DNA of 64,000 nucleotides, taken from NCBI RefSeq assembly GCF_040939305.1, contig NZ_CP162511.1, positions 186,001-250,000 of the forward strand, in the 5' to 3' direction. A program made the translations under genes and the position numbers. A model generated the notes under the pieces. The model was not told where the DNA came from and did not search any database. It worked only from the letters and a program-made list of their open reading frames with translations. Below are positions 23,152-31,653 of this stretch, in pieces; the first letter of the stretch is position 1; every line of letters starts with the position of its first letter. This DNA is from Herbiconiux sp. A18JL235. Lineage in GTDB: Bacteria > Actinomycetota > Actinomycetes > Actinomycetales > Microbacteriaceae.

Positions 23152-24504
23152 TCTGCGGCGCCGACGACGCCGGCCGCATCCTCGCCCGCCGTCGCACCGG
23201 CCCCCGTGCGCCCGCGGTGGTGGCACGGCATCGTGCTGCTCGGCCCCGCCTTCGTGGCGTCGATCGCCTACGTCGACCCCGGCAACGTCGCCGCCAACCT
23301 CACCTCGGGTGCGCAGTACGGCTACCTGCTCGTCTGGGTACTCGTGCTCGCGAACCTCATGGCGATGCTCATCCAGTACCAGTCGGCGAAGCTCGGTCTG
23401 GTCACCGGCCGCACCCTCCCCGAGCACGTCGGTGCCCGCACCCGCCCCTGGACGCGCCGCGCCTACTGGCTGCAGGCCGAACTCGTCGCCGCCGCCACCG
23501 ACGTCGCCGAGGTGATCGGCGGGGCGCTCGCCCTCAACCTGCTGTTCGGGGTGCCGCTCGTCGTCGGCGGCGCCATCGTGGGCGTGGTGTCGATCGTGCT
23601 GCTGCTCGTGCAGTCATCGCATCGGCAGCGCAGCTTCGAGTTCATCATCATCGGGCTGCTCGCCGTGATCGCCTTCGGGTTCCTCGCCGGCGCCGTCGTC
23701 TCGGGAATCGACTGGCCCGAGGCGGCCGGAGGGCTGGTGCCGCGCTTCGAGGGCGCGCCCACCGTGCTGCTCGCCGCCAGCATGCTCGGCGCCACCGTCA
23801 TGCCCCACGCCATCTATCTGCACTCGGCCCTCGCCCGCGACCGCCACCACGCGGCGTTCGCCGCCGTCGCCGAGAAGAGCGACTTCACCGGCAGCGACTC
23901 GGGGCGCGTCGAGACGGCCCCGGTGCCGCGCTTCGAGGAGGCGACCGGCCGCATCCGCTCGCTCCTCAAGGTCACACGCTTCGACGTCATGATCGCCCTC
24001 GTGCTCGCGGGAGCGGTGAACATCGCCATGCTGCTTCTCGCCGCCTCGAGCCTGCGCGGCGTCGACGGCACCGACACCATCCCCGGCGCCTACGACGCCA
24101 TCTCGGCAGCCCTCGGGCCGGTGATCGCGACGATCTTCGCCGTCGGACTCCTCGCCTCGGGGCTCGCCTCGACCTCGGTGGGTGCCTACGCCGGCTCGGT
24201 CATCATGAAGGGCCTGCTCAAGGTGCGGGTGCCCATCCTGGTGCGGCGCGTGGTGACCCTCATTCCGGCGCTCCTCGTGCTCGGCGCGGGCATCGACCCG
24301 ACCTGGGCGCTGGTGCTCAGCCAGGTGTTCCTCAGCATCGGCATCCCGTTCGCGCTCATCCCGCTCATCCGTCTCACGGGCAACCGCAGTCTCATGGGCG
24401 AGTTCGCCGACCGGATGCTCGTGCGGGTCGTCGCATGGACGGTGGCGCTGCTCATCGTCGCCCTCAACGTGGTGCTCATCACCCTCACCGTCGCCGCAGC
24501 CTAG
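23143..24504 (+). CDS. mntH: Nramp-family manganese/divalent metal transporter
   Basis: Proton-coupled metal importer of 453 residues with about eleven hydrophobic helices. The metal-binding DPGN is in helix 1 ([19 protein letters not shown]) and the second site MPHAIYLHS in helix 6, both intact. Between helices 6 and 7 is a longer hydrophilic loop ([17 protein letters not shown]). The ATG at 23143 lies inside a DtxR/MntR-type palindrome and only five bases after the -10-like TATTTT, so the transcript is probably leaderless and shut off by manganese-loaded repressor. It stands alone; the next gene on the strand begins 120 bases later. Confidence 0.9.
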   Translation: MPKSAAPTTPAASSPAVAPAPVRPRWWHGIVLLGPAFVASIAYVDPGNVAANLTSGAQYGYLLVWVLVLANLMAMLIQYQSAKLGLVTGRTLPEHVGARTRPWTRRAYWLQAELVAAATDVAEVIGGALALNLLFGVPLVVGGAIVGVVSIVLLLVQSSHRQRSFEFIIIGLLAVIAFGFLAGAVVSGIDWPEAAGGLVPRFEGAPTVLLAASMLGATVMPHAIYLHSALARDRHHAAFAAVAEKSDFTGSDSGRVETAPVPRFEEATGRIRSLLKVTRFDVMIALVLAGAVNIAMLLLAASSLRGVDGTDTIPGAYDAISAALGPVIATIFAVGLLASGLASTSVGAYAGSVIMKGLLKVRVPILVRRVVTLIPALLVLGAGIDPTWALVLSQVFLSIGIPFALIPLIRLTGNRSLMGEFADRMLVRVVAWTVALLIVALNVVLITLTVAAA

Positions 24505-24595
24505 ACTGCCTCATGCTTTAAGCGAAGCTTCACAGTCGTCGGTTCGATGTCGGCCAGATTTTATTCTTGCTAAATACGGGGTCCTCTGGTGTTAA

Positions 24596-24614
24596 TGGAG
24601 CTTCACTCGCTCCA
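24596..24614 (+). promoter_or_regulatory. Short hairpin just before the ribosome site of the MBL gene
   Basis: TGGAGC (24596-24601), loop TTCACTC, GCTCCA (24609-24614), directly followed by AAGGAGGACCGT and the ATG at 24627. The stem could influence access to the ribosome site. Upstream, an AT-rich stretch (24558-24577) with TTGCTA and, 18 bases on, GTTAAT is the likely promoter; both are weak matches. Confidence 0.35.
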
Positions 24615-24626
24615 AAGGAGGACCGT

Positions 24627-25523
24627 ATGCCTGAACGCCGCACCGACTACTCGATCTGGTCTCTAGAGTTCTGCCACGCCGACATGCCCCACGACTTCTT
24701 CGGAGGCGCAGGGATCTTCAGCAACAAAGGGATCATCCGCATCCCGATGCTCTATACGCTCATCGTGGGCGGCGAGGTCGGCGGCAAGCAGCACGTCGCT
24801 CTCGTCGACTGCGGCTTCCGCAACGACTACTGGCTCGACCGGTACGACTTCTCCAACTGGGAAGACCCCGCCGAGGTGCTCGGGCGCGTGGGCTACCGCC
24901 CGGAAGACGTCGACGTCATCCTGGTCAGCCACATGCACTTCGACCACATGGGCAACTTCGAGGCGTTCCCGAACGCGAAGCTCTTCGTACAGCTCGACGA
25001 GTTCACAGGGTGGTCGGATGCCGTCGCCTCAGCCCTCCAGACCCCTGAAGCCGAACAGGCCTGGGTGTTCTCCTCGTTCGACCCCACCGACCTCGCCCGC
25101 GCCGCCCAGGGGATCAGCGAGGGACGGGTGCGCTTCGTGAAAGGAGACGAGGAACTCCTCCCCGGCGTGACGGCGCGACTGGCGAAGGACTCCCACACCT
25201 TCGGCTCGCAATGGTTCTCGATCGAGACCGCCAACGGCCCCTTCGTCGCCGCGGGTGACACCGTGTACTGGTACTCGAACGTCGAGCAGATGTGGGCGCC
25301 GGGCTACGGGCAGGGCAACTCGTTCAACCTCATCGACCTCTACCGGCGGCTGCAGACGGAACTGAAGCGCGAGACGTCGCGCATCATCCCCGGGCACGAC
25401 CCCGAGATCGCGAAGCGGCACACCTCCTGGCTCTCCGAGAGCGGCAACTCGATCACCGAGATCAACCTGCGCGAAGACGACTCCTCCCGCAGGCCCCACT
25501 CGGCACCGAGGCTGCTCCGCTGA
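24627..25523 (+). CDS. MBL-fold hydrolase, N-acyl-homoserine-lactonase-like
   Basis: Metallo-beta-lactamase-fold enzyme of 298 residues. The zinc motif SHMHFDH gives His 102, His 104, Asp 106 and His 107; a third His is in KDSHTFGSQ, the bridging Asp in AAGDTVY and the last His in IIPGHDPEI. The layout and length resemble lactonases of the AHL-lactonase/AttM group and related ring-opening hydrolases. A strong AAAGGAGGA site precedes the ATG at 24627. It faces the RidA-reductase-monooxygenase genes, and a perfect hairpin separates them; a lactone or ester product of that set would be a reasonable substrate (inference). Confidence 0.87.
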   Translation: MPERRTDYSIWSLEFCHADMPHDFFGGAGIFSNKGIIRIPMLYTLIVGGEVGGKQHVALVDCGFRNDYWLDRYDFSNWEDPAEVLGRVGYRPEDVDVILVSHMHFDHMGNFEAFPNAKLFVQLDEFTGWSDAVASALQTPEAEQAWVFSSFDPTDLARAAQGISEGRVRFVKGDEELLPGVTARLAKDSHTFGSQWFSIETANGPFVAAGDTVYWYSNVEQMWAPGYGQGNSFNLIDLYRRLQTELKRETSRIIPGHDPEIAKRHTSWLSESGNSITEINLREDDSSRRPHSAPRLLR

Positions 25524-25526
25524 ACA

Positions 25527-25568
25527 CAGTGAGTGCCCGGCCTCCCGAAAGGGGCCGGGCACTCACTG
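25527..25568. terminator. Strong two-way hairpin between convergent genes
   Basis: A perfect 16-bp stem (25527-25542 with 25553-25568; arm begins CAGTGAGTGCCCGG) closes a 10-base loop, just after the MBL gene stop and before the RidA stop on the other strand. There is no T-tract, but the stem is the most stable simple hairpin in this part and stands exactly where a shared terminator is needed. Confidence 0.7.
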
Positions 25569-25609
25569 CGTCGTGCGGCGGTTCGCGTGACGGCTGAGGG
25601 ATGCGCGTT

Positions 25610-25996
25610 CTAGACCGCGGCGATCGCGTCGATCTCGATGGTGGCGCCGTTGTAGAGGGAGTGCACGCCGATGACGGTGCTTGCCGAGGGCTCGGGGGTC
25701 TGCACGAGCTTGTTGCGGGTCTCGCGCCAGATGGTGAGCTTCTCCTGGTCGAGCTCGGTGATGTAGACGTTGACACGCACGAGGTCTTCCCATCCCGCAC
25801 CGGCGGCGGTGAGGGCCCGCTCCAGCTCGCCGTAGGTGAGTTCGATGGCGCGGGCGAAGTCGGTCGGCACCGACCCGTCGGCCTCGAACCCGACCTGGCC
25901 CGAGATGAAGACGAGGTCGCCCGCGGTGACTCGGGTGCTGTCGGAGATGCCGGGTACGACAGGGGCGGGGATGCGGCTGATGCGGTCGTTCGTCAT
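25610..25996 (-). CDS. RidA-family (YjgF/YER057c/UK114) protein
   Basis: Small cytosolic protein of 128 residues. It has the RidA core DLVFISGQVGFEADGSVP, LTYGELERALTAAGAGWEDLVRVNVYIT and the end SLYNGATIEIDAIAAV. Enamine/imine-hydrolysing RidA proteins carry a conserved Arg before the last strands; here the matching region reads SASTVIGVHSLY without an Arg, so it is better placed with the Rid2-7-like catabolic members of unknown chemistry. It is last of three genes on this strand with the flavin reductase and the monooxygenase, which suggests a role in clearing a reactive product of that pathway. Confidence 0.87.
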   Translation of the reverse strand: MTNDRISRIPAPVVPGISDSTRVTAGDLVFISGQVGFEADGSVPTDFARAIELTYGELERALTAAGAGWEDLVRVNVYITELDQEKLTIWRETRNKLVQTPEPSASTVIGVHSLYNGATIEIDAIAAV

Positions 25997-26077
25997 GGTG
26001 CTCTCTCTCGTTCCGGCGCGTCGGCGCCGGGGCTGGGATGGGGTGGGTGGTGCCGGCGGGCGGGTGCCGGTCGGCGT

Positions 26078-26647
26078 CTATTCGTCTCGCCCGAAGACCC
26101 TATAGAAGGGAACCACGGACTCGGGGAGGGTGGACTTCTCGGTCAGCACGTGCCACGACCGGTTGTGGTACACCAGCGGTGTCGGGTCGACGGCCGCGTG
26201 CTCGGCGCGGGGCTTGGCCTCGATGGCCTCGACGATGACGAGGGTGGAGCCGTTCACCTCCACCCGCTGCGTGATGCGGCCGCGTAGCCAGTTGGCTCCG
26301 GGATAGTAGGGCTCGCCGGTGGGCAGGCGCCCCCACTCCACGTCGTCGCCGAAGCGGGCGGCGCCGCTGCGCGCACCGAGCTTCGCGAGGTCGATCTGGT
26401 CGGAGGCGAGCATGTGCACCACCACCGTCTCGGCACGCCGGATGGTCGGCGTGCTCGACGACAGTGCCGACGCCGAGAACATCAGTGTGGGCGGGTCGAT
26501 CGCCACGGAGGCGACGGAGCTCACGGTCATGGCGACGGGGCCGTCACCCGCGTCTGCGGTGACGATCGCGACGCCGGCCGGATGCGCGCGGAACGCGAAA
26601 CGGAAATCGTCGGCCGAGACCGGGGCTTCATGCACGATGGTGGACAT
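26078..26647 (-). CDS. Flavin reductase (HpaC-like) domain protein
   Basis: NAD(P)H:flavin reductase-like protein of 189 residues. The family pattern is FRFAFRAHPAGVAIVTAD, PVAMTVSSVASVAIDPPTLMFSASALSSS, with the later FGDDVEWGRLPTGEPYYPGANWLRGRIT. These small subunits supply reduced FMN or FAD to a partner oxygenase. The gene lies directly downstream of an acyl-CoA-dehydrogenase-fold monooxygenase on the same strand with a 62-base gap, so a two-component monooxygenase is very likely. A GGAAGGAA site precedes the ATG at 26647. Confidence 0.87.
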   Translation of the reverse strand: MSTIVHEAPVSADDFRFAFRAHPAGVAIVTADAGDGPVAMTVSSVASVAIDPPTLMFSASALSSSTPTIRRAETVVVHMLASDQIDLAKLGARSGAARFGDDVEWGRLPTGEPYYPGANWLRGRITQRVEVNGSTLVIVEAIEAKPRAEHAAVDPTPLVYHNRSWHVLTEKSTLPESVVPFYRVFGRDE

Positions 26648-26709
26648 CTGGCGTTCCTTCCGAGGCGGACAGGCGGTGGGCGGAGGCGGAGGCGGGTGTC
26701 GCGCCGCGG

Positions 26710-27912
26710 TCAGACGATCGGGAGCACGAAGCGGGCGTCGTCCTCCCGGCCGAAGAGCACCTTGCCGTAGGCCTCGTACCCGCTCGCCGACAGGGTGTGA
26801 CCGTGGCGCGCGGCGGTCGCCTGGTCGCGCCAGATGCGCTGCAGCACAGACGACTCCGCGAAGCCGGCCGAGCCGTGCGCGGTGATGAGCTCGTTGATGA
26901 GGTTGGTGACGGTCTCGACCACCCAGCCCGCCTTCGCCCGCATCTCGATGCGCTCGGCGTAGGGCGCGTAGTACCCGCGCTCGGTGGCCTCGAAGATCTG
27001 GTCGGCGACCTGCGCGGCCACCGCCTCCGCGGCGTTCAGCTGCACGGCGGCCTTCGCGACCGCCGACTGGAAGATGGCCGAGTCGGCCTGCTTCTCGTAC
27101 CCGGTGTACGCGATGGCCTTCGACTCCGCCTTCGCGATGACGAAGTCGAGCGCCGCGCGACCCATGCCGAGGTGCGGGCCGACCAGCTTCATGAACAACG
27201 ACGGCACGAAGATGGTGTCGTACGACGCCTCAGGGTTCTCGCTCAGGTACCCGCCCTCCACCGCTGCGGTGAGCGGGAAGATGCGGTGTTCGGGCACGAA
27301 GACGTCGTCGGCGATCTGCATCACGCTGGCGGTCGACTTCATGCCGGCCACGAACCAGTTGTCTTCGTAGCTGAGGTCGGCGGTCGGAATGAGCGCGAGC
27401 CCGGCGTCGACGATGTCGCCGCGCTCGTTCTTCAGCGGGATGCCGAGCAGCGACCACGTCGCGTGCATGCTGCCGGTGCCGTAGCCCCACTTGCCCGTCA
27501 CCCGGTAGCCGCCCTCGACGGGAGTGGCGTCTGAGGTGGTGGCGAGCACGATCGAGATGAAGTTGTCGAGGCCGCCCTCGCCGCCCCACACGTCGTGCTG
27601 GGCCCGCTCGTCCATGAGGCTCAGCACCCAGGCGCCCGAGTCGAGGATGCCGTCGACCCATGCCAGGCTCCCGTCTCCTCGCCCTATGGCACGGGCGACG
27701 GCGTGCGCCTCGCGGGTGTTCGCGGCGAGGCCGCCGAACTTCGTGGGCGCCGAGATGCTGAAGGCCCCCGTCGCCGCGACTGCGTCGAACACCTCGGCCG
27801 GGATGCGGCGGTTCTGATCGCCCTCACGCCCACCCGCGACCAACTGCGGTCGTAACTCGTCGATCTTCGCGACGATCTCTTCGATCTCCGGTCGGATTGC
27901 TGTCGTGGGCAT
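26710..27912 (-). CDS. Acyl-CoA dehydrogenase-fold monooxygenase (oxygenase component)
   Basis: Protein of 400 residues with the acyl-CoA dehydrogenase fold: QNRRIPAEVFDAVAATGAFSISAPTKFGGL, RGDGSLAWVDGILDSGAW, a middle domain with GGYRVTGKWGYGTGSMHATWSLLG and FVAGMKSTASVMQIADDVFVPEHRI, and a helical C-terminus ending in HGHTLSASGYEAYG. Charged residues of acyl-CoA binding are missing and the DVFVPEHRIF motif fits HpaB/DszC-like FADH2- or FMNH2-using oxygenases. The flavin reductase gene follows. The start ATG 27912 sits under a TTGACA-N16-TAAATC promoter. Divergent from an XRE-cupin regulator. Confidence 0.85.
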   Translation of the reverse strand: MPTTAIRPEIEEIVAKIDELRPQLVAGGREGDQNRRIPAEVFDAVAATGAFSISAPTKFGGLAANTREAHAVARAIGRGDGSLAWVDGILDSGAWVLSLMDERAQHDVWGGEGGLDNFISIVLATTSDATPVEGGYRVTGKWGYGTGSMHATWSLLGIPLKNERGDIVDAGLALIPTADLSYEDNWFVAGMKSTASVMQIADDVFVPEHRIFPLTAAVEGGYLSENPEASYDTIFVPSLFMKLVGPHLGMGRAALDFVIAKAESKAIAYTGYEKQADSAIFQSAVAKAAVQLNAAEAVAAQVADQIFEATERGYYAPYAERIEMRAKAGWVVETVTNLINELITAHGSAGFAESSVLQRIWRDQATAARHGHTLSASGYEAYGKVLFGREDDARFVLPIV

Positions 27913-27958
27913 ACGGGACTCCTCGGCTTCGGCGGTGACGCGACATCGCGTGAACAGA

Positions 27959-28035
27959 GATTTACAAGACCGCCGACTTTTGTCAAGCCCTACTGAAACG
28001 GATGCTGGGCAGAATCCCAGAAATCCGGTAAAGTC
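27959..28035. promoter_or_regulatory. Divergent promoters of the monooxygenase operon and XRE-cupin gene
   Basis: On the minus strand TTGACA (27986-27981), 16-base spacer, TAAATC (27964-27959) drives the monooxygenase-reductase-RidA genes with a leader of about 40 bases. On the plus strand TAAAGT (28030-28035) is a candidate -10 for the regulator gene. Between them the short inverted repeat CTGGG-N6-CCCAG (28005-28020) is a possible operator. Confidence 0.55.
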
Positions 28036-28087
28036 GCACTGTGATGACGACGTCCGAGTTAAGTGCAGCTTTCGATGGGGGGCGCAG

Positions 28088-28792
28088 ATGACCTCACTCT
28101 CCGCGATCGGCGCCCGGCTTCGCGCTGCGCGCGAAGACCAGGGGCTGACCTTGAAGTCGCTGGCCGACTCGATGGGTGTGACGCCGAGCCTGCTCTCCCA
28201 GATCGAGACCGACAAGGTGCAGCCCTCGCTCAACACCCTCTACCAACTGGCGACCCGGCTGGGCGTCTCCATCGACGAGCTGCTCGACATCGACACCCCC
28301 GACGCGTCGGGCCGCATGCGGCGGCGGCGCCCGGTCGCGCCCGTGCAGCGCTTCGAAGACAACCCGGTCGTCGACCTCACCTCCGGTGTGCGCCTGGAGT
28401 TGCTGGCCGGGGGAGCGAGCGGCATCGCCGAGCCCCTCATGGTCACCTTCGAGCCGCACTCGTCGACGACGCCCGGTGCTCGATTCAGCCGGCACCAGGG
28501 CTACGACTTCGGCGTGCTGGTGGAGGGTGAACTCGTGCTGCGCATCGACTTCGACGAGCATCCGATGCGCGCAGGCGACTCGGTGCACTTCGACACCACG
28601 CGGCCCCACGTCTACGTCAACGAGAGCGATCGGCCCGCTCGAGGGGTGTGGTTCGCGCTGCGGCTCCCGGTCGCCGACGAACCCGGCGCCGACACCGAGC
28701 TGTGGCGCCGCAAGGGTTCTGCCCCGGTGCGCCGCTCGAGCACCCTGAGCGACGTGCTGAACGCCCTGCACAACCAAGACGACTGGAGTTGA
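28088..28792 (+). CDS. XRE-family regulator with C-terminal cupin domain
   Basis: Regulator of 234 residues. Residues about 5-62 are an XRE/Cro helix-turn-helix (IGARLRAAREDQGLTLKSLADSMGVTPSLLSQIETDKVQPSLNTLYQLATRLG in parts), then a linker with RMRRRRPVAPVQRF, then a small-molecule-binding cupin barrel (about 110-195; HQGYDFGVLVEGELVLRIDFDEHPMRAGDSVHFDTTRPHVYVNES). Proteins of this design often control catabolic genes for amines or amino acids. ATG 28088 follows GGGGCGCAG. It overlaps in layout with a pathway promoter (divergent monooxygenase) and leads, after seven bases, into an esterase gene, so it probably regulates both sides. Confidence 0.87.
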   Translation: MTSLSAIGARLRAAREDQGLTLKSLADSMGVTPSLLSQIETDKVQPSLNTLYQLATRLGVSIDELLDIDTPDASGRMRRRRPVAPVQRFEDNPVVDLTSGVRLELLAGGASGIAEPLMVTFEPHSSTTPGARFSRHQGYDFGVLVEGELVLRIDFDEHPMRAGDSVHFDTTRPHVYVNESDRPARGVWFALRLPVADEPGADTELWRRKGSAPVRRSSTLSDVLNALHNQDDWS

Positions 28793-28799
28793 GACCGCA

Positions 28800-29714
28800 A
28801 TGACGCTTCACCCGCAGGCCAAGGCCTTCCTCGACATCGTGGCCGCGGCCCCGCCCCTCGACACGCTGACCGTCGAGCAGAACCGTGCCGACCTCGAGAA
28901 CGCCGTCGCGCTCACCGGGGAGGCGACGGCGCTGCCCGTGGTGCGCGATCTCAGCATCGCCGGCGTCGGGGTGAGGCTCTACAGCCCGCGCGAGCTCGCC
29001 CCCGACCTCCCTGTCACGGTCTACTTCCATGGCGGCGGCTGGGTGCTCGGCGACCTCGAGATCGCCGACACCACCGCGCGCGAACTCGCCCACGCCTCCG
29101 ACGCGGCGGTCGTGAGCGTCGACTACCGCAAGGCTCCCGAGCACGTCTTCCCCGCCGCTGTCGACGACGCTCTCGCCGTCACCCGAGCGGTGCTCGAGGG
29201 CACGGCCGGCGTGGAGCTCCACGCGAGCCGGGTCGCGGTGGCGGGCGACAGCGCCGGCGGCAACCTCGCCGCAGTGGTGGCGCAGCAGCTCGGGCGTGAC
29301 CACGCCGGGCTCGTGCATCAGGCGCTCATCTACCCCGCCACCACCGGGCGGGTCGGCACCGACGGCAGCTACGTCGAGTTCGCCGAGGGGCACTTCCTCA
29401 CGGCGCGCGACATGCAGTACTTCTACGACAGCTACGCGAAGGGCGTCGACACGACGGATGCGCGGCTCGCCCCCGCCGCCGCGACCGACCTCACGGGCCT
29501 GCCGTCGGCGACCGTCGTCGTCGCCGAGCTCGACCCGCTGCGCGACGAAGGGCTCGCCTACGCGCGGGCGCTCGCCGAGGCCGGGGTGCCGGTGACGAGC
29601 GTGACCTTCTCCGGACTCGTGCATCCGTTCTTCTACATGGCGGGGGTGATCGAGGTCGCGCATTCGGCCCGCCGCTTCGTCGGCACCGAGCTCAAGGCTG
29701 CGTTCGCCCGCTGA
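28800..29714 (+). CDS. Alpha/beta hydrolase, hormone-sensitive-lipase family esterase
   Basis: Esterase of 304 residues. HGGGW is at 77-81, the nucleophile Ser 151 is in GDSAGG, the acid Asp lies in VVAELDPLRDEG and the His in FSGLVHPFFYM, so the triad is complete and the family (HSL, bacterial type IV) is clear. There is no signal peptide, so it acts in the cytosol on short esters. It starts seven bases after the XRE-cupin gene and ends at a perfect hairpin. Function within the cluster is inferred: ester or lactone cleavage along with the MBL hydrolase. Confidence 0.88.
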   Translation: MTLHPQAKAFLDIVAAAPPLDTLTVEQNRADLENAVALTGEATALPVVRDLSIAGVGVRLYSPRELAPDLPVTVYFHGGGWVLGDLEIADTTARELAHASDAAVVSVDYRKAPEHVFPAAVDDALAVTRAVLEGTAGVELHASRVAVAGDSAGGNLAAVVAQQLGRDHAGLVHQALIYPATTGRVGTDGSYVEFAEGHFLTARDMQYFYDSYAKGVDTTDARLAPAAATDLTGLPSATVVVAELDPLRDEGLAYARALAEAGVPVTSVTFSGLVHPFFYMAGVIEVAHSARRFVGTELKAAFAR

Positions 29715-29717
29715 ACC

Positions 29718-29753
29718 GCGTCGAGGGCCCCGTCGTCCAGCGGCCCTCGACGC
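29718..29753 (+). terminator. Terminator hairpin after the esterase gene
   Basis: A perfect 12-bp stem (29718-29729 with 29742-29753; arm GCGTCGAGGGCC) with a 12-base loop begins three bases after the stop codon and is followed by a run of C rather than T. Position and stability make it the likely end of the XRE-esterase transcript. Confidence 0.65.
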
Positions 29754-29789
29754 CCCCCCCCGTTCACCTGCTGGTCGTAGTCTCGGCAC

Positions 29790-30848
29790 ATGACCCTCAT
29801 CGACAACGCCGTGTACGTCGACGGCGTGCGGCTGCCCGACCCGCACAGTCTCGACGAGACCTACGCCCTGATGGGCGAGCGGGGCGGTATGGCCTGGATC
29901 GGCCTGTACCGGCCGACCGCGGAGGAGATCCGCTCGGTCGAGAACGAGTTCGGGCTGCACCAGCTCGCCGTCGAAGACGCTCTCACCGGTCATCAGCGCT
30001 CGAAGCTCGAGCGCTACGGCGACACCCTGTTCGTGGTGCTGCGCCCCGCGCGCTACCTCGACGCCGAGGAACGGGTGGAGTTCGGCGAGGTGCACGTGTT
30101 CATCGGCCCCGGCTTCGTGGTGACGGTGCGGCACGCCGAGTCGCCGAACCTCGGCGCGGTGCGGCACCGGCTCGAAGGCAACCCCGAGCTGCTCGCCCTC
30201 GGCCCCGAGGCGGTGCTGTACGCCATCCTCGACGAGGTGGTCGACGAGTACGAGCCGGTGATCGCGGGCCTGCAGAACGACATCGACGAGATCGAGGCTC
30301 AGCTGTTCGGCGGCGATCCCGACGTGTCGCGGCGCATCTACGACCTCCTGGGCGAGGTGATGGACTTCCAGCGGGCCGCGCATCCGCTCATCGTCATGCT
30401 CGAGGCGCTGCTGAAGGGCGCCGAGAAGTACAAGGTCGACATCGAGGTGCAGCGGGGGCTGCGCGACGTGCTCGACCACGTGCTGTCGGTGGTGGGGCAT
30501 GCGGATGCGTTCCGCGCCACCTTGCAGAACGCCCTCACCGTGCACTCCACGCTCACCACGCAGCGGCAGAACGAGGAGATGCAGCGCATCAGCCAGAACA
30601 ACCTCACGCTCGCCGAAGACACCCGCAAGCTCGCCGAGGCGAGCATCAAGCAGGGCGACGAGGTGAAGAAGATCTCGGCCTGGGCCGCGATCCTGTTCGC
30701 CCCCAGTCTCATCGCGGGCATCTACGGCATGAACTTCGATCACATGCCCGAGCTGCACTGGGTGTTCGGCTACCCGATGGCGATCGGCGGCATGATCCTC
30801 CTCATGGTCATCCTCTACTCCGTCTTCAAGCGCAACCACTGGCTGTAG
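29790..30848 (+). CDS. corA: CorA-family magnesium/cobalt transport protein
   Basis: Channel protein of 352 residues. A long cytosolic N-terminal part (about 1-285), rich in acidic and helical stretches (EEIRSVENEFGLHQLAVEDALTG at 45-67 is the family start motif), is followed by two C-terminal helices; the pore signature GMN is in IYGMNFDHMPEL, and the end KRNHWL is basic, as in CorA. TAGTCT stands six bases before the ATG, fitting leaderless transcription. No magnesium riboswitch is visible, the leader being absent. Its last 34 bases overlap the opposite-strand SDR gene. Confidence 0.92.
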   Translation: MTLIDNAVYVDGVRLPDPHSLDETYALMGERGGMAWIGLYRPTAEEIRSVENEFGLHQLAVEDALTGHQRSKLERYGDTLFVVLRPARYLDAEERVEFGEVHVFIGPGFVVTVRHAESPNLGAVRHRLEGNPELLALGPEAVLYAILDEVVDEYEPVIAGLQNDIDEIEAQLFGGDPDVSRRIYDLLGEVMDFQRAAHPLIVMLEALLKGAEKYKVDIEVQRGLRDVLDHVLSVVGHADAFRATLQNALTVHSTLTTQRQNEEMQRISQNNLTLAEDTRKLAEASIKQGDEVKKISAWAAILFAPSLIAGIYGMNFDHMPELHWVFGYPMAIGGMILLMVILYSVFKRNHWL

Positions 30849-31564
30849 CCGGTGTCGCCGAGGCGGAGGGGGTGCTCTCCCACGGGCACGAGGGTGTCGC
30901 GGGTGATGGGGGAGCCGAAGTAGCTGAAGCCGTCGTCGGTGACGACGGGGCGGGGGTCGCCGGTGGCGGCGAGAGCGGAGCGGAACATCTCGTCGAGGGT
31001 CGTCCGCTCGGGCCCGGCCACGTCGAGGGTGCCGCCGAGCGGCTCCGCCGCCGCCACGTCGGCCAGTGCCTCGGCGACCTCGGAGGCCGCCACGGGCTGG
31101 AAGAATGCGGCTGTCGCGTGCACGGCGCCGTCGACGGTGGCTCCGTCGGCGAGGATCTCGATGAACTCGAAGAACTGGGTTGCCCGCACGATCGAGAACG
31201 CGAGCCCGGATGCGCGCACCAACTCCTCCTGCCGTGTCTTGCCGACCGTGTAGTCGGCCCCCGTGATGTGGTCGGTGCCGACGATCGAGAGGAGCACGTA
31301 GTGGCCCACGCCCTGCCCGTTCGCCGCGTCGAGTGCGTTCCGTGTCGACGTCTCTAAGAACTCGCGCACCCCCTCGAACGACCGCGAGTTCACGACGTCG
31401 ACCACCACGCTCGCGCCGGCGAACGCCTCCGCCAGCCCGGTGCCGGCGACCGTGTCGACCCCGCTCGCCGGTGACGCAGCCATCACCTCGTGCCCCGCTC
31501 CGCGCATCCGCTCGACCACCTGCGCACCGACCAACCCGGTTCCCCCGAGCACCACGACCTTCAT
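30815..31564 (-). CDS. NAD(P)H-binding SDR/NmrA-like epimerase family protein
   Basis: Atypical short-chain dehydrogenase of 249 residues. The Rossmann motif VVVLGGTGLVGAQVVERM is at the N-terminus; YVLLSIVGTDHITGADYTVGKTRQEELVRASGL supplies the Tyr-x-x-x-Lys-like pair (YTVGK); FSIVRATQFFEFI follows. Such NmrA-like proteins are epimerases, quinone reductases or redox sensors. GGAGGAGAGGGAG upstream of the ATG at 31564 is the ribosome site. It is 89 bases downstream of the ECF41 sigma gene on the same strand. ECF41 sigma factors are typically next to carboxymuconolactone decarboxylases, oxidoreductases or epimerases, and this gene fits the last class. Confidence 0.85.
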   Translation of the reverse strand: MKVVVLGGTGLVGAQVVERMRGAGHEVMAASPASGVDTVAGTGLAEAFAGASVVVDVVNSRSFEGVREFLETSTRNALDAANGQGVGHYVLLSIVGTDHITGADYTVGKTRQEELVRASGLAFSIVRATQFFEFIEILADGATVDGAVHATAAFFQPVAASEVAEALADVAAAEPLGGTLDVAGPERTTLDEMFRSALAATGDPRPVVTDDGFSYFGSPITRDTLVPVGEHPLRLGDTGYSQWLRLKTE

Positions 31565-31653
31565 CTCTCCCTCTCCTCCCGGGCCCGCCCGCTGCGCGCC
31601 CTACCCCACCGACGACGCAGCCCCCGAGGATGTGATGCGGGGGCACCACGCTG

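Noticed and set aside
28617..31649. A 1010-codon open frame on the minus strand
   Set aside because: It lies antisense to three well-supported genes (XRE-cupin end, HSL esterase, CorA) and its product is Arg/His/Gly-rich low-complexity sequence, as expected for a shadow frame in high-GC DNA.
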